Source: a bacterium (GTDB lineage Bacteria; Zhuqueibacterota; Zhuqueibacteria; Zhuqueibacterales; Zhuqueibacteraceae). From it: a stretch of DNA of 63,702 nt. This document shows, piece after piece, positions 1 through 7,747 of the stretch. Location of the stretch: positions 1-63,702 of the forward strand of contig JAKLJX010000031.1 of NCBI GenBank assembly GCA_023150945.1, given 5' to 3'. The number at the start of each line of letters is the position of its first letter. Position 1 is the first letter of the stretch. Under the pieces are notes generated by a model, which saw nothing but the letters and a program-made list of their open reading frames with translations, was not told where the DNA came from and did not search any database. The position numbers and the translations under genes are program-made.

Positions 1-173
1 TGCTCGATGCTCGATGCTCGATGCTCGATGCTCGATGCTCGATGCTCGATGCTTGATACTCGATGCTTGATACTCGATGCTCGATGCTCGAATCTTCTTT
101 CCAAATCTATCATCCAGTATCCAACATCCAGTATCCAGCATCCAGTATCCAGCATCCAGCATCCAGCATCCAG
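1..173. repeat. Two opposed 7-bp repeat arrays forming an imperfect hairpin
   Basis: Bases 1-91 are 13 units of TGCTCGA with C/T and G/A variants. Bases 111-173 are units of CATCCAG/TATCCAG. The second array is close to the reverse complement of the first, with about one mismatch per 7-bp unit, so a transcript could fold into a long imperfect hairpin. It begins 2 bp past the stop codon of the leftward YeeE/YedE gene and is cut by the window edge. The unit is of the same kind as in the 38958-39202 array. There is no protein-coding signal here. Confidence 0.85.
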
Positions 174-174
174 T

Positions 175-693
175 CTATATCCACTGCTTGCGCACGAAAT
201 AGGCAATGGCGTAGGCCGCCGCGAACATTGTCATCATAAAGGCCCAACTGCCGAGCGCGAGTGTGGCGCCGCCGGTGAGGGCCTGGCCGCTGGTGCAGCC
301 TTGCGCCAAGCGCGCGCCGAAGCCCATCAAGCCGCCGCCGAGAAAGGCGAAAGCCAGACGAAACGGCACGGTGATGTTCGGACCCTTGTCGGTTTTGAAG
401 CGCAGGCGCTTCGCCAGCATGCCGGAGAGCAGACCGCCTACGATCACGCCGATGATTTCAAACACCAGCCAATCCTGCAGCGGATTCTGAGTGCCGCCGG
501 CATACTGCGCCAGGTAGGGATTGTTGTCCACTGCGCTGGGACTGACCTGATCGACCGCGTAAGTGGTCACGCGCATGAGTGCGCCCGAGGCGCCCAACCC
601 GCGGCCCATGATCACGAACGTCGCCAGCAAAACCAATCCCAGCACAACGCCGGCGACATACGGTGACCAGTATTTTGTTTCTTGTTCTTGCAT
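175..693 (-). CDS. YeeE/YedE family sulfur transport protein
   Basis: A 172-residue integral membrane protein with about four hydrophobic segments (residues 12-35, 76-97, 110-135 and 146-167). The motif GARLAQGCTSG near residue 126 is typical of the second half of YeeE/YedE (DUF395) proteins, whose TsuA-type members import thiosulfate through conserved cysteines. It is about half the length of full TsuA, so it is a single-repeat form that may pair with another half; none is visible here. The start has a GGAGA ribosome site 8 bases upstream. It is the last gene of a leftward operon after molybdoenzyme genes, which supports a sulfur-compound substrate. The exact substrate is inferred. Confidence 0.85.
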   Translation of the reverse strand: MQEQETKYWSPYVAGVVLGLVLLATFVIMGRGLGASGALMRVTTYAVDQVSPSAVDNNPYLAQYAGGTQNPLQDWLVFEIIGVIVGGLLSGMLAKRLRFKTDKGPNITVPFRLAFAFLGGGLMGFGARLAQGCTSGQALTGGATLALGSWAFMMTMFAAAYAIAYFVRKQWI

Positions 694-785
694 CTACGGT
701 TCTCCGACTTATCATTGCATGTGATCCAGGAAGGAACTCATTGATGACTTGATCTGTCAATAATGCAATCGCTGCAAAAACTTTG

Positions 786-867
786 AACACGGAGATAACG
801 GAGTATATGGAGATTGCAGAGCTGAAGGGGGTTTCTCACGAATGCCCACTCTGTTTGCTCCGTTTAC
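786..867. repeat. Intergenic inverted repeat of ACGGAG-type units
   Basis: The left arm (786-811) is made of ACGGAG-like units. The right arm (848-867) carries the complementary CTCTG/CTCCGT units. The right arm overlaps the stop codon of the NrfD gene. It belongs to the same style of dispersed paired-arm element seen at 11923, 15163, 29836 and 32210. Confidence 0.55.
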
Positions 868-1817
868 TTGGGCAAGGCCAGACTCCACTGGCTCACCTGG
901 CCGGCCTCCACGACGATGAAGCGCAGCAGCAAGCCGCCGAACAAAACCAGCAAGGCGGGAATGCGGGTGGACAGAATCCTCCCGCGCAGTTCGAGCAGCT
1001 CGATCACGACCGGCAGCAGCAGACCGAGGCCAACCACCAACACCCAGAATGCTGCGGTGTAAGGCCCGCCCAGGAAAAGCTTGGCGGCATCGATGTGCAC
1101 TTGCGTGGAGGCGAGAAATCCCATGAACAAATGAATGATCAGAAACAGCTCGACGCTGATCGCGATCACATCGAGGCGGGCGAGCGTGTGTTTTTCCCTT
1201 TCATTCCGTGACAGCAGGAGATTCAGCGCCAATCCCGTTGACAGACCGGAGACCAGGAACAAAGGCCCGAGAATCGCGGAGTTCCAAAACGGCCGGGCAT
1301 TGAAGGCGCTGAGCAGAATGCCGGTATACATGCCGAGCAGCGCGGCATAGACGATGAGCAGCCAGGCCACGACCCGCGCCTGTTGTTTGACGAAGAGCAC
1401 CAGGCTTGCCAGCCACGGCCAGGGCCAGCGCCATTGGGGAAAGACGCGATCGATATGCGATACCGCCCACATCACACTCAACGGAAAAATCACCGCGAGC
1501 GTCCACGAACCCCAGGACATCGGCGATTCCAGGCGGATGTTGGTGTAGAAACGAAAGACGTGGCGTTTGTATTCGAGATCGAGAAACAGGGCGAACAAGC
1601 CCAGACCGAGCAGCACGGGCGCCAGCAGCGGCGTCAGGCGCACGGTGGCGGGCATCTCTTCGGCTTTGCCGCGCAAAAAGTAGAACGCGGAAAAGAACAG
1701 AATGCCGGCGACCAATCCGCCCAAAAACAGATAGACGGGAATCTCCCAGCCCCAGATCGTCAAATGCGGATCGATCAGGTGCATGTTTCTGCCGCTGGTG
1801 ACGTCGAGTTCGTGCAT
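864..1817 (-). CDS. NrfD/PsrC-type membrane quinone-interacting subunit
   Basis: A 317-residue polytopic membrane protein with about eight hydrophobic helices. The opening (IWGWEIPVYLFLGGLVAG, near residue 20) is characteristic of the NrfD/PsrC family. Such subunits exchange electrons and protons between the quinone pool and a periplasmic molybdoenzyme through a ferredoxin-like subunit. It follows the 4Fe-4S subunit (gap 92 bp) and the catalytic subunit, giving the A-B-C order of polysulfide reductase. The GGAG ribosome site 6 bases before the ATG supports the start. The family call is firm. The direction of electron flow is not visible from sequence. Confidence 0.9.
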   Translation of the reverse strand: MHELDVTSGRNMHLIDPHLTIWGWEIPVYLFLGGLVAGILFFSAFYFLRGKAEEMPATVRLTPLLAPVLLGLGLFALFLDLEYKRHVFRFYTNIRLESPMSWGSWTLAVIFPLSVMWAVSHIDRVFPQWRWPWPWLASLVLFVKQQARVVAWLLIVYAALLGMYTGILLSAFNARPFWNSAILGPLFLVSGLSTGLALNLLLSRNEREKHTLARLDVIAISVELFLIIHLFMGFLASTQVHIDAAKLFLGGPYTAAFWVLVVGLGLLLPVVIELLELRGRILSTRIPALLVLFGGLLLRFIVVEAGQVSQWSLALPK

Positions 1818-1840
1818 GTGGTGCTCCGAATTTTGATATT

Positions 1841-1908
1841 GTTCGTAGTAGCTCCTTTGGGAGCCTGAGGTTTGTAAAGGGTGGGCGCCTAAAGGCGCTA
1901 CTACAAAC
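1841..1908. repeat. Inverted repeat element between the NrfD and 4Fe-4S genes
   Basis: GTAGTAGCTCCTTTGGGAGC at 1845-1864 and its near complement GCGCCTAAAGGCGCTACTAC at 1885-1904 form two nested hairpins. The element fills almost the whole gap inside the operon. It differs from the elements in the two neighbouring gaps. Confidence 0.7.
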
Positions 1909-1909
1909 G

Positions 1910-2446
1910 TTAATTCAAATAAAAAATCTTCGGCTGCGTGCCGGCTTCGGGAATGAGCGCATGATGCGGCCGCGCCGCCAGCAGTTTGCTCACTTCACTG
2001 TTCGGATCATCGAGATCGCCGAAGTGCATACATTTCGTTGGGCACACGGCAACGCAAGCAGGCTCGAGGCCTTGCTGTACACGATGAAGGCAGAACGTGC
2101 ATTTGTCGACGTAGCCTTCGGGATGCACGAAGCGCGCGTCATAGGGGCAGGAGGCAATGCACGCCTTGCAACCGGTGCATTCGTCGTGCTGCACCAGCAC
2201 GATGCCGCCGTCCGCAACATAACTCGCGCCGGTGGGGCAGCAGCGCACGCACGGCGCATTCTCGCAGTGGTTGCAACGCTCGGAGCGAATCTCCATTTGC
2301 AGATTGGGAAACGCGCCACGCACTTCTTGCACAATCCAATCCCGGCAAAAGCCGTCGGGAACGTTATTCTCGGTCTTGCAGGCCACGACACAATCGGCGC
2401 AACCCACGCAGCGTTTCGTGTCAATGATCATCCCGTAGCGGGGCAT
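1910..2446 (-). CDS. 4Fe-4S dicluster subunit of the molybdoenzyme (PsrB/PhsB/DmsB type)
   Basis: A 178-residue electron-transfer subunit without a signal peptide, presumably co-exported with the TAT-tagged catalytic subunit. Four cysteine groups are visible: CVGCADCVVAC near residue 15, CNHCENAPCVRCCP near 58, CTGCKACIASCP near 90, and CTFC with CVAVCP near 117-134. Together they are enough for four [4Fe-4S] clusters. Length and spacing match the PsrB/DmsB family. It lies between the catalytic and NrfD genes and has a GGAGA ribosome site. It would pass electrons between the molybdenum subunit and the NrfD membrane anchor. Confidence 0.93.
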   Translation of the reverse strand: MPRYGMIIDTKRCVGCADCVVACKTENNVPDGFCRDWIVQEVRGAFPNLQMEIRSERCNHCENAPCVRCCPTGASYVADGGIVLVQHDECTGCKACIASCPYDARFVHPEGYVDKCTFCLHRVQQGLEPACVAVCPTKCMHFGDLDDPNSEVSKLLAARPHHALIPEAGTQPKIFYLN

Positions 2447-2458
2447 TTTTATCTCCAG

Positions 2459-2506
2459 TGTTCAGTAATCAGTTTTCAGTAATCAGTTACCGAATACTGA
2501 TTACTG
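2459..2506. repeat. CAGTAATCAGT direct and inverted repeats
   Basis: CAGTAATCAGT occurs at 2463-2473 and 2477-2487. A perfect inverted copy, ACTGATTACTG, lies at 2496-2506, giving an 11-bp stem with an 8-base loop. It occupies the gap between the catalytic and 4Fe-4S genes of the same operon and could act as an mRNA-processing or stability hairpin. Confidence 0.75.
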
Positions 2507-2520
2507 CAAGCTGGTCACTG

Positions 2521-4761
2521 TCAACTACTCACCGATTCAAACATCACGAAGTTACCGCGCATCCCCGTGCCACCCATGATGGGGTCGATCTTCACCCGCG
2601 TGATCAAACCGGTATCGTCGGCGCCGCGCAGATAGGTGCGGCGCATGCGCTTGTCGGTGTGGCCGAAACCATGCACCAGGTAAACACAGTCATGGCGAAT
2701 GCGCTCGGTCACTTTGGCTTTCACTTTGTTGCTGCGCACGCCGTCTTGATTCACCAGCACGACATATTCGCCGTTGCGGATGCCGTTCCGCTGTGCGATC
2801 GCGGGATTGACCCAAACTTCATTCTCACTCATGGTTTCGGCGAGAATGGGGTTGTTGGTGGTGCGGCCGAAGGTGTGCGTCGGCGCGCGGCCGTAGATCA
2901 GCCGGTAATAGCCCGCGGGCGGCTCTTCGTGCGGCTCATATTTCGGCACGGCCTCGAAGCCCATTTCAGCGAGTAGAGCCGAGGCCAGCTCGATTTTGCC
3001 GCTGGGGGTGTCGAAGGTGTGTTCTGCGCCTTCTGCGAGATAAAGTGGATGGCGCTGATCCTCCAGCACCAGCACGCCCTTCTTTTTCATCTCCGCCAGA
3101 CTGGTGCCGAGCGGCCGCAAGCGGGACTCGAGATATTCTTCGAAATCCTGCCAGGGGAAATAGGCCTCGAGGCCGAGGTGGCGGGCCAGTTCCTTCGCCA
3201 TCCACCAGGCCGGTTTGGAATCGAAGCGCGGCGCGAAGGCCGGTGCGCGCAGGGCAATGGCGGGCACGCGGCCGGGCAAGATACGCAAGTCATCATAGCG
3301 TTCGAGATAGGAGCATTCCGGCAGCACCACGTCGGCCCAGCCGGTGATCTCCGCCGGCATGAGATCGATCGCCACCAGCAAATCGAGATTCTGAATGGCT
3401 GCGATGGTCTTTTGCGGCTCCGGCAGGGTGATCATGAGATTGGTGCCGTACACGATCCACCCTTTGAAATTGCAGTTGCGCGTTGCCGAGGGGATGGTGG
3501 CTTCGCAAACGCCGTTGGCCAGGGCGAGATTTGCCATGGGATATTTGTCGGGGAAGGCATCGCGCCAGGTGCGTCTCGGTTTGGGGTAGGGCGGATGCGG
3601 ATACGCCGGCACCTCGGCTTTATTGGGAAAATAGAATCCGCCGCGGCGGCCCCAACTGCCGAGCAGGGCATTGAGAATGGCGCCGGCGCGCACGCGCTGC
3701 GTGTCGTCGCCATACCAAGTTACGTGGCGGCCGGGATGCACGATGGTCGCGGGGCGATGGCGCGCCATTTCGCGTGCGGTCGCACGAATCACGCCCGGTT
3801 CGATGGTGGTGATGGGATAGGCCCATTCCGGCGTGTTGTGCTGCACCGCAGCTTTCAGCTCCTCGAATCCCACCGTGTATTTTTCCACATAGTCCTGGTC
3901 GTAGAGCTTTTCTGCGATGATGACATGAATCCACGCCAGCAGCAGCGCGGTGTCAGTGGCGGGGCGGATGGGCAGCCAATATTTCGATTTACTGGCGGCC
4001 ACGGAAAAGCGCGGATCAACGGTAATCACCGTGGCGCCGTTGGCAACGGCATCGGCGAATTCCTGCACCTGGGTGTTGTGCATGTTTTCGCCCAGATGGC
4101 TGCCGATCAGTACCAGGCATTCGGTGTTTTGCAGGTCGGTGCGCTCGGGCGAACCGACTTCGTCGCCGAAGGTGAGCATGTAGGCTTCTTCGCGCGGGCC
4201 ACGGCATTGGGCATAGGAGGGCGCAGCCACGTTGTCCGAGCCATAGGCGCGCAGGAGATGCTTGAAGTAGGCGCCGCCCGAACCGTGCGTGAACAGCGCG
4301 ACGCACTCCGGGCCGTGCTCCGCGGCGATCTTTTTCATTTTTGCCGCGATGTAGGCGAAAGCCTCCTCCCACGAGGCCTCGCGGAAGGTTTGCTTGCCGC
4401 GCACTTCGGTGCGCAGCAGCGGCGTGCGCAGGCGATCTTCGTCAAGATAGGCGCCCAAGCCGCCGGTGCCGCGCGGGCAGAGCCGGCCGTTGCAGTTCGG
4501 ATCCGCCGGATGACCGGTGATCTTCCAGGGCTGGCCGTTGACCGTGTGCACCCAGCCGGCGCATTGCCAGAAACAAACCTCGCAAACCGTGGGCGTCAGG
4601 GTCACCGGGCCGTCGGTGAAACCGGTGAGTGCCGGCGCCGCGAGCACCTCGTGCCGGTTGGCATCGACAAAGGCTTTGAGCACGCCGCCGCCCGCGGCGA
4701 CTGCGCCCAAGCCCAGTCCGCTGATCTTGATGAAATCACGTCGTGAGAATGATCCTGCCAT
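2521..4761 (-). CDS. TAT-exported molybdopterin oxidoreductase, polysulfide/thiosulfate reductase-like catalytic subunit
   Basis: About 746 residues. The start used is the ATG at 4761, preceded by AGGAG at a 4-base spacing; an ATG 24 bases further upstream lacks this. The N-terminus carries a twin-arginine motif (SRRDFIK) and a hydrophobic stretch, so it is exported folded. CEVCFWQC followed by a distal Cys is the proximal [4Fe-4S] motif. SYAQCRGPREEA near residue 190 puts a Cys where PsrA/PhsA enzymes ligate molybdenum. The C-terminal dinucleotide-binding domain is present. Family knowledge: CISM enzymes reduce polysulfide, thiosulfate or tetrathionate, or oxidise sulfur compounds. The sulfur substrate is inferred from the YeeE/YedE neighbour and the Cys ligand. 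The 5' end overlaps the MerR gene by 26 bp. Confidence 0.88.
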   Translation of the reverse strand: MAGSFSRRDFIKISGLGLGAVAAGGGVLKAFVDANRHEVLAAPALTGFTDGPVTLTPTVCEVCFWQCAGWVHTVNGQPWKITGHPADPNCNGRLCPRGTGGLGAYLDEDRLRTPLLRTEVRGKQTFREASWEEAFAYIAAKMKKIAAEHGPECVALFTHGSGGAYFKHLLRAYGSDNVAAPSYAQCRGPREEAYMLTFGDEVGSPERTDLQNTECLVLIGSHLGENMHNTQVQEFADAVANGATVITVDPRFSVAASKSKYWLPIRPATDTALLLAWIHVIIAEKLYDQDYVEKYTVGFEELKAAVQHNTPEWAYPITTIEPGVIRATAREMARHRPATIVHPGRHVTWYGDDTQRVRAGAILNALLGSWGRRGGFYFPNKAEVPAYPHPPYPKPRRTWRDAFPDKYPMANLALANGVCEATIPSATRNCNFKGWIVYGTNLMITLPEPQKTIAAIQNLDLLVAIDLMPAEITGWADVVLPECSYLERYDDLRILPGRVPAIALRAPAFAPRFDSKPAWWMAKELARHLGLEAYFPWQDFEEYLESRLRPLGTSLAEMKKKGVLVLEDQRHPLYLAEGAEHTFDTPSGKIELASALLAEMGFEAVPKYEPHEEPPAGYYRLIYGRAPTHTFGRTTNNPILAETMSENEVWVNPAIAQRNGIRNGEYVVLVNQDGVRSNKVKAKVTERIRHDCVYLVHGFGHTDKRMRRTYLRGADDTGLITRVKIDPIMGGTGMRGNFVMFESVSS

Positions 4762-5212
4762 AAGACTCCTGGTTTCGCTTGGCATTCTTTTGCAGTAAAG
4801 TCTTCAGGTTTTCGCAATGTGAAGCATTCTGGTAGACCAGGCAGCTCCGGCAGTCGGCCGCTTGGCAGACCTGCGGCAGCCGGGCTTTCATCATCCAGCA
4901 GGGCTGCTTTTCTCCCAGATAAGCGGGACAGCTTTCTCTTTCCGTGGGCGAGCAGGGTTTCAAATCCCAACAAGGCATGAGCGCCAGCAAACGGCGAATG
5001 CCCGCGAGATTGAGACCTTGCTCTTTGATCAGGCGACGCAGGCAGCCCAGCCAGTGCAGATCGGAAGCCTCGAACCAGCGTTGCCCGCTCGCAGTCTTGG
5101 CGGGCAACAACAGGCCCTCGCGTTCATACATGCGAATGGTTTCAACGGCAATGTCGAGTTGCGCGGCAACCTGGCGAATTTTGAGTCTGGCTTTGTTGGT
5201 CGTGCTGGGCAT
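4736..5212 (-). CDS. Cys-rich MerR-family transcriptional regulator
   Basis: About 158 residues. The start used is the ATG at 5212; a TTG at 5221 is the alternative. The N-terminal MerR winged helix is clear (IRQVAAQLDIAVETIRMYEREGLL, roughly residues 12-35). A coiled dimerisation helix follows. The second half has about nine cysteines: PCW, PCS, SCP and PCW, then VCQ, DCRSC and HCE. This spacing suggests a metal or Fe-S centre or redox-sensing thiols. It is the first gene of the sulfur operon and overlaps the molybdoenzyme start, so it probably autoregulates the operon. The ligand is unknown. Confidence 0.85.
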   Translation of the reverse strand: MPSTTNKARLKIRQVAAQLDIAVETIRMYEREGLLLPAKTASGQRWFEASDLHWLGCLRRLIKEQGLNLAGIRRLLALMPCWDLKPCSPTERESCPAYLGEKQPCWMMKARLPQVCQAADCRSCLVYQNASHCENLKTLLQKNAKRNQESYGRIILTT

Positions 5213-5261
5213 GAGCTGCAAGAGTTTCCCCGGCCACGCTCCGGCCGGCGTTTATTTTCAA

Positions 5262-5292
5262 ATCCTGTATTTTGCAGTACAGTCATTGGCAA
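5262..5292 (-). promoter_or_regulatory. Candidate MerR-type promoter/operator of the sulfur operon
   Basis: On the minus strand, TTGCCA (5287-5292) and CAGGAT (5262-5267) are separated by 19 bp, the long spacer typical of MerR-activated promoters. A dyad, CTGTA-N8-TACAG (5265-5282), lies largely within that spacer. It is about 50 bp upstream of the MerR start. The -10 match is weak, so this is a prediction. Confidence 0.45.
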
Positions 5293-5646
5293 GCTTCAGG
5301 CCAGCGGGAAGAAAGCCTTCCTGTGATTGATTAATTGGGGATTATGACGAAGCTGCATGCCTGCGGCTGCGATGGGTTTCTCATTTTCAGGAAGAAAAGG
5401 GCCGCGATTTTCTCATTTTTGCATTGCTGTGCGGATTGCTGGGCTTGCGAAAAAAACGCGTGCGAATTTGCAATTGTGGGAAAACGCTGGAGGGCGTCCG
5501 GGCGATGGCCAGTTCAAGCCTCTGTTTTTCTAACATTTGTTTTGGCCTTTTCCCATCAAAGTAGCGGCATACTTATTGATGATTGGCATTTCCGGGGTGG
5601 CTCGAACCCTGGGTTTTGAATTTCAGATTGAATTTCGACACGTGGA
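5293..5646. other. Divergent intergenic region between the sulfur operon and the sensor kinase
   Basis: About 350 bp upstream of the rightward kinase gene and behind the leftward operon promoter. I see no convincing sigma-70 boxes for the kinase. A 94-codon open frame at 5335-5619 has no homology I recognise and an atypical Cys/Trp-rich composition. Confidence 0.5.
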
Positions 5647-7695
5647 ATGCCTTTGAAGCTTGCTCGCCACATCCAGCCGCGCTATGTGATCGCCATTACC
5701 GTGGTGATGGCTTTGCTGATGGTGTCTTCCGCGCTGGTGGAATTGCAGCAGAGCCAGCGCGAACTGGCGCACTTGATGACGGAGGAAGCCAGCTCACTTA
5801 TCGAAGCCATCGCGCAAAGCGGCCGCAATACCATTCTCTCGAATCAAGAGATTGAACAATTGCTGGCGGAGCGGCTGTTGAACAACGCCCATCTGCTGGC
5901 CCGGCTGGACAGCGCGGCGGTTCTAACTTCGCAACAACTCGCCGAAATCGCGGCAGCCAACGATATTTTTCGCATCAATATTTTCGATCACAATGGCACG
6001 AAGGTGTTGAGCAGCTACCTCGAGCACGACGAGCACGCCGGCCTGCCGGCACGGCATGAACCGCAAGATTTTCTGCAGCCGGTGTTGACCGGAGAGGTGA
6101 CGCAGCTCGTCATCGGTCTGAAAGCTGCGCGCATCGAAGCGGGCCAGCGTTATGCCGTGGCCGTGCAACGCCGGCGCAGCGGCGGCGGCGCCCTCGTGCT
6201 GAATTTGGATGCCGCCTATTTCCTGGAATTCCGCAAACGCATCGGCATCGGCAAACTGCTGCAGGATCTCGGCGACAACAGCGGGGTGGAGTTCATCGCG
6301 CTGCAGGATGAAGAAGGCATCATCGCCGCCAGCCGCAACGTCGCGGAGCTCAGCCAGATTGCCGGCGATGATTTCATGCTGCAGGCGCAGCGCAGCGATT
6401 CGGTGCACACCCGCATTGCCGCCTTCAACGGCAGAAAAGTGTTCGAAGTGGCCAAGCCGCTGGTGGTGCAGGGCGAGCAGCAGGGCTTGTTTCGGTTGGG
6501 ATTGTCGATGGATGAAATGCTGGCGCTGGAGGCCCGCATGGCGCGCCGCCTGCTGATCCTCTCGCTGGTGTTGATCGCGATCGGCGCGGTGCTGCTCACC
6601 TTCATCCTGATCAACCAAAATCTGCAAACCGTGTCGCTGGAATATCAGCGCATCAAATCCTACACCGGCGAAATTCTGCAAAACCTGGCGGAGGCCGTGG
6701 TCACGCGCGACCGCCAGCAGGTGATTACTCTTTTCAACAAGAGCGCAGCGCAGATGCTCGAAGTGCCGGCCGAGCAGGCAGTGGGGAAGCCGTGCACGGA
6801 AGTCTTTGGCGAGCGGCACGCGGTGCTGGCCGACAGCCTGCTGCAGCCCAGCCCGGTGCGCGATCGAGAGACGCACTATGTCAGTGCGGCCGGCGGCACG
6901 CGCGCCCTGGCCATCAGCACCTCGCTGACCTATGACGAACGCGGCGAGGTGGACTCTGCCACGGCCGTGATCAAAGATTTGACCGAGCAGCGCCGGCTGG
7001 AAGAGCAGATGCACCGCCGGGAAAAATTGCTGGCCATGGGCGAGCTGGCCTCGGGCGTGGCGCATGAGATCCGCAATCCGCTCAATGCCATTTCCATGAT
7101 TGCGCAACGCTTCGAAAAGGAATTCGTGCCGCAAGCCGAGGTGGCGGAATACCGCGCGCTCACCGCGGTGCTGAAATCAGAAGTGCAGCGCGTGACGCAC
7201 ATCATTCAACAGTTTCTGCGTTTCGCACGGCCGCCGCGCTTGAATCTGAGCCAGATTGCCCTGCCCGCTTTGCTGCAGCAGATTGCCGCGCTGTTTGCCG
7301 GCCAGGCGCGCGCCAAGGGCGTGCGCTTCGAAACGGCGCATGAACCGGATTGCGATTTGCATATCGATCGCGAACAGATGACGCAGGCGATTCTCAATCT
7401 GCTGCAAAACGCGCTGGAGGCGACACCGCCCGGCGGCCGGATCTCGTTGTCGTGCGCGCGCAGCGGGTCCAACGCGATGATCCGGGTGGAAGACAGCGGC
7501 AGCGGCATTCCGGCGGACCGGCTCGACAAGATTTTCAATTTGTATTACACCACCAAGCCGCACGGCACCGGCATGGGGCTGGCGATCACCCAGCAAATCG
7601 TGCAGCAACATCAGGGCACGATTCAAGTGCACAGCCAGGTGGGCAGCGGCACGGAATTCCTCATTACCATACCCGCGGAGCGCAACGGGCAGTAG
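5647..7695 (+). CDS. Membrane sensor histidine kinase (PAS, HisKA, HATPase)
   Basis: 682 residues. Transmembrane segments at about 13-31 and 298-320 enclose a periplasmic sensor region of about 265 residues. A PAS-like domain (about 335-450) precedes the HisKA box with its phospho-acceptor His near residue 473 (SGVAHEIRNPLNAI). The N box (LLQNALEA), G1 (EDSGSGIP) and G2 (TGMGLAIT) are all present, so it should be active. The architecture is that of NtrB/AtoS/ZraS kinases. The NtrC-type regulator at 12400 is the likely partner, with three metabolic genes between them. The signal is unknown. Confidence 0.92.
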   Translation: MPLKLARHIQPRYVIAITVVMALLMVSSALVELQQSQRELAHLMTEEASSLIEAIAQSGRNTILSNQEIEQLLAERLLNNAHLLARLDSAAVLTSQQLAEIAAANDIFRINIFDHNGTKVLSSYLEHDEHAGLPARHEPQDFLQPVLTGEVTQLVIGLKAARIEAGQRYAVAVQRRRSGGGALVLNLDAAYFLEFRKRIGIGKLLQDLGDNSGVEFIALQDEEGIIAASRNVAELSQIAGDDFMLQAQRSDSVHTRIAAFNGRKVFEVAKPLVVQGEQQGLFRLGLSMDEMLALEARMARRLLILSLVLIAIGAVLLTFILINQNLQTVSLEYQRIKSYTGEILQNLAEAVVTRDRQQVITLFNKSAAQMLEVPAEQAVGKPCTEVFGERHAVLADSLLQPSPVRDRETHYVSAAGGTRALAISTSLTYDERGEVDSATAVIKDLTEQRRLEEQMHRREKLLAMGELASGVAHEIRNPLNAISMIAQRFEKEFVPQAEVAEYRALTAVLKSEVQRVTHIIQQFLRFARPPRLNLSQIALPALLQQIAALFAGQARAKGVRFETAHEPDCDLHIDREQMTQAILNLLQNALEATPPGGRISLSCARSGSNAMIRVEDSGSGIPADRLDKIFNLYYTTKPHGTGMGLAITQQIVQQHQGTIQVHSQVGSGTEFLITIPAERNGQ

Positions 7696-7747
7696 CAGGC
7701 AGCCGCACGGCGCCGGCTCCTCGTGGAGAGAAAACGCCACCAGGCGC

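Noticed and set aside
3019-4746. 575-codon rightward frame opposite the molybdoenzyme gene
   Set aside because: Shadow of a GC-rich gene. The molybdoenzyme on the other strand has complete motifs.
5335-5619. Possible small Cys-rich gene before the sensor kinase
   Set aside because: The composition is odd, no homology is recognised and the ribosome site is poor. Probably non-coding promoter region.
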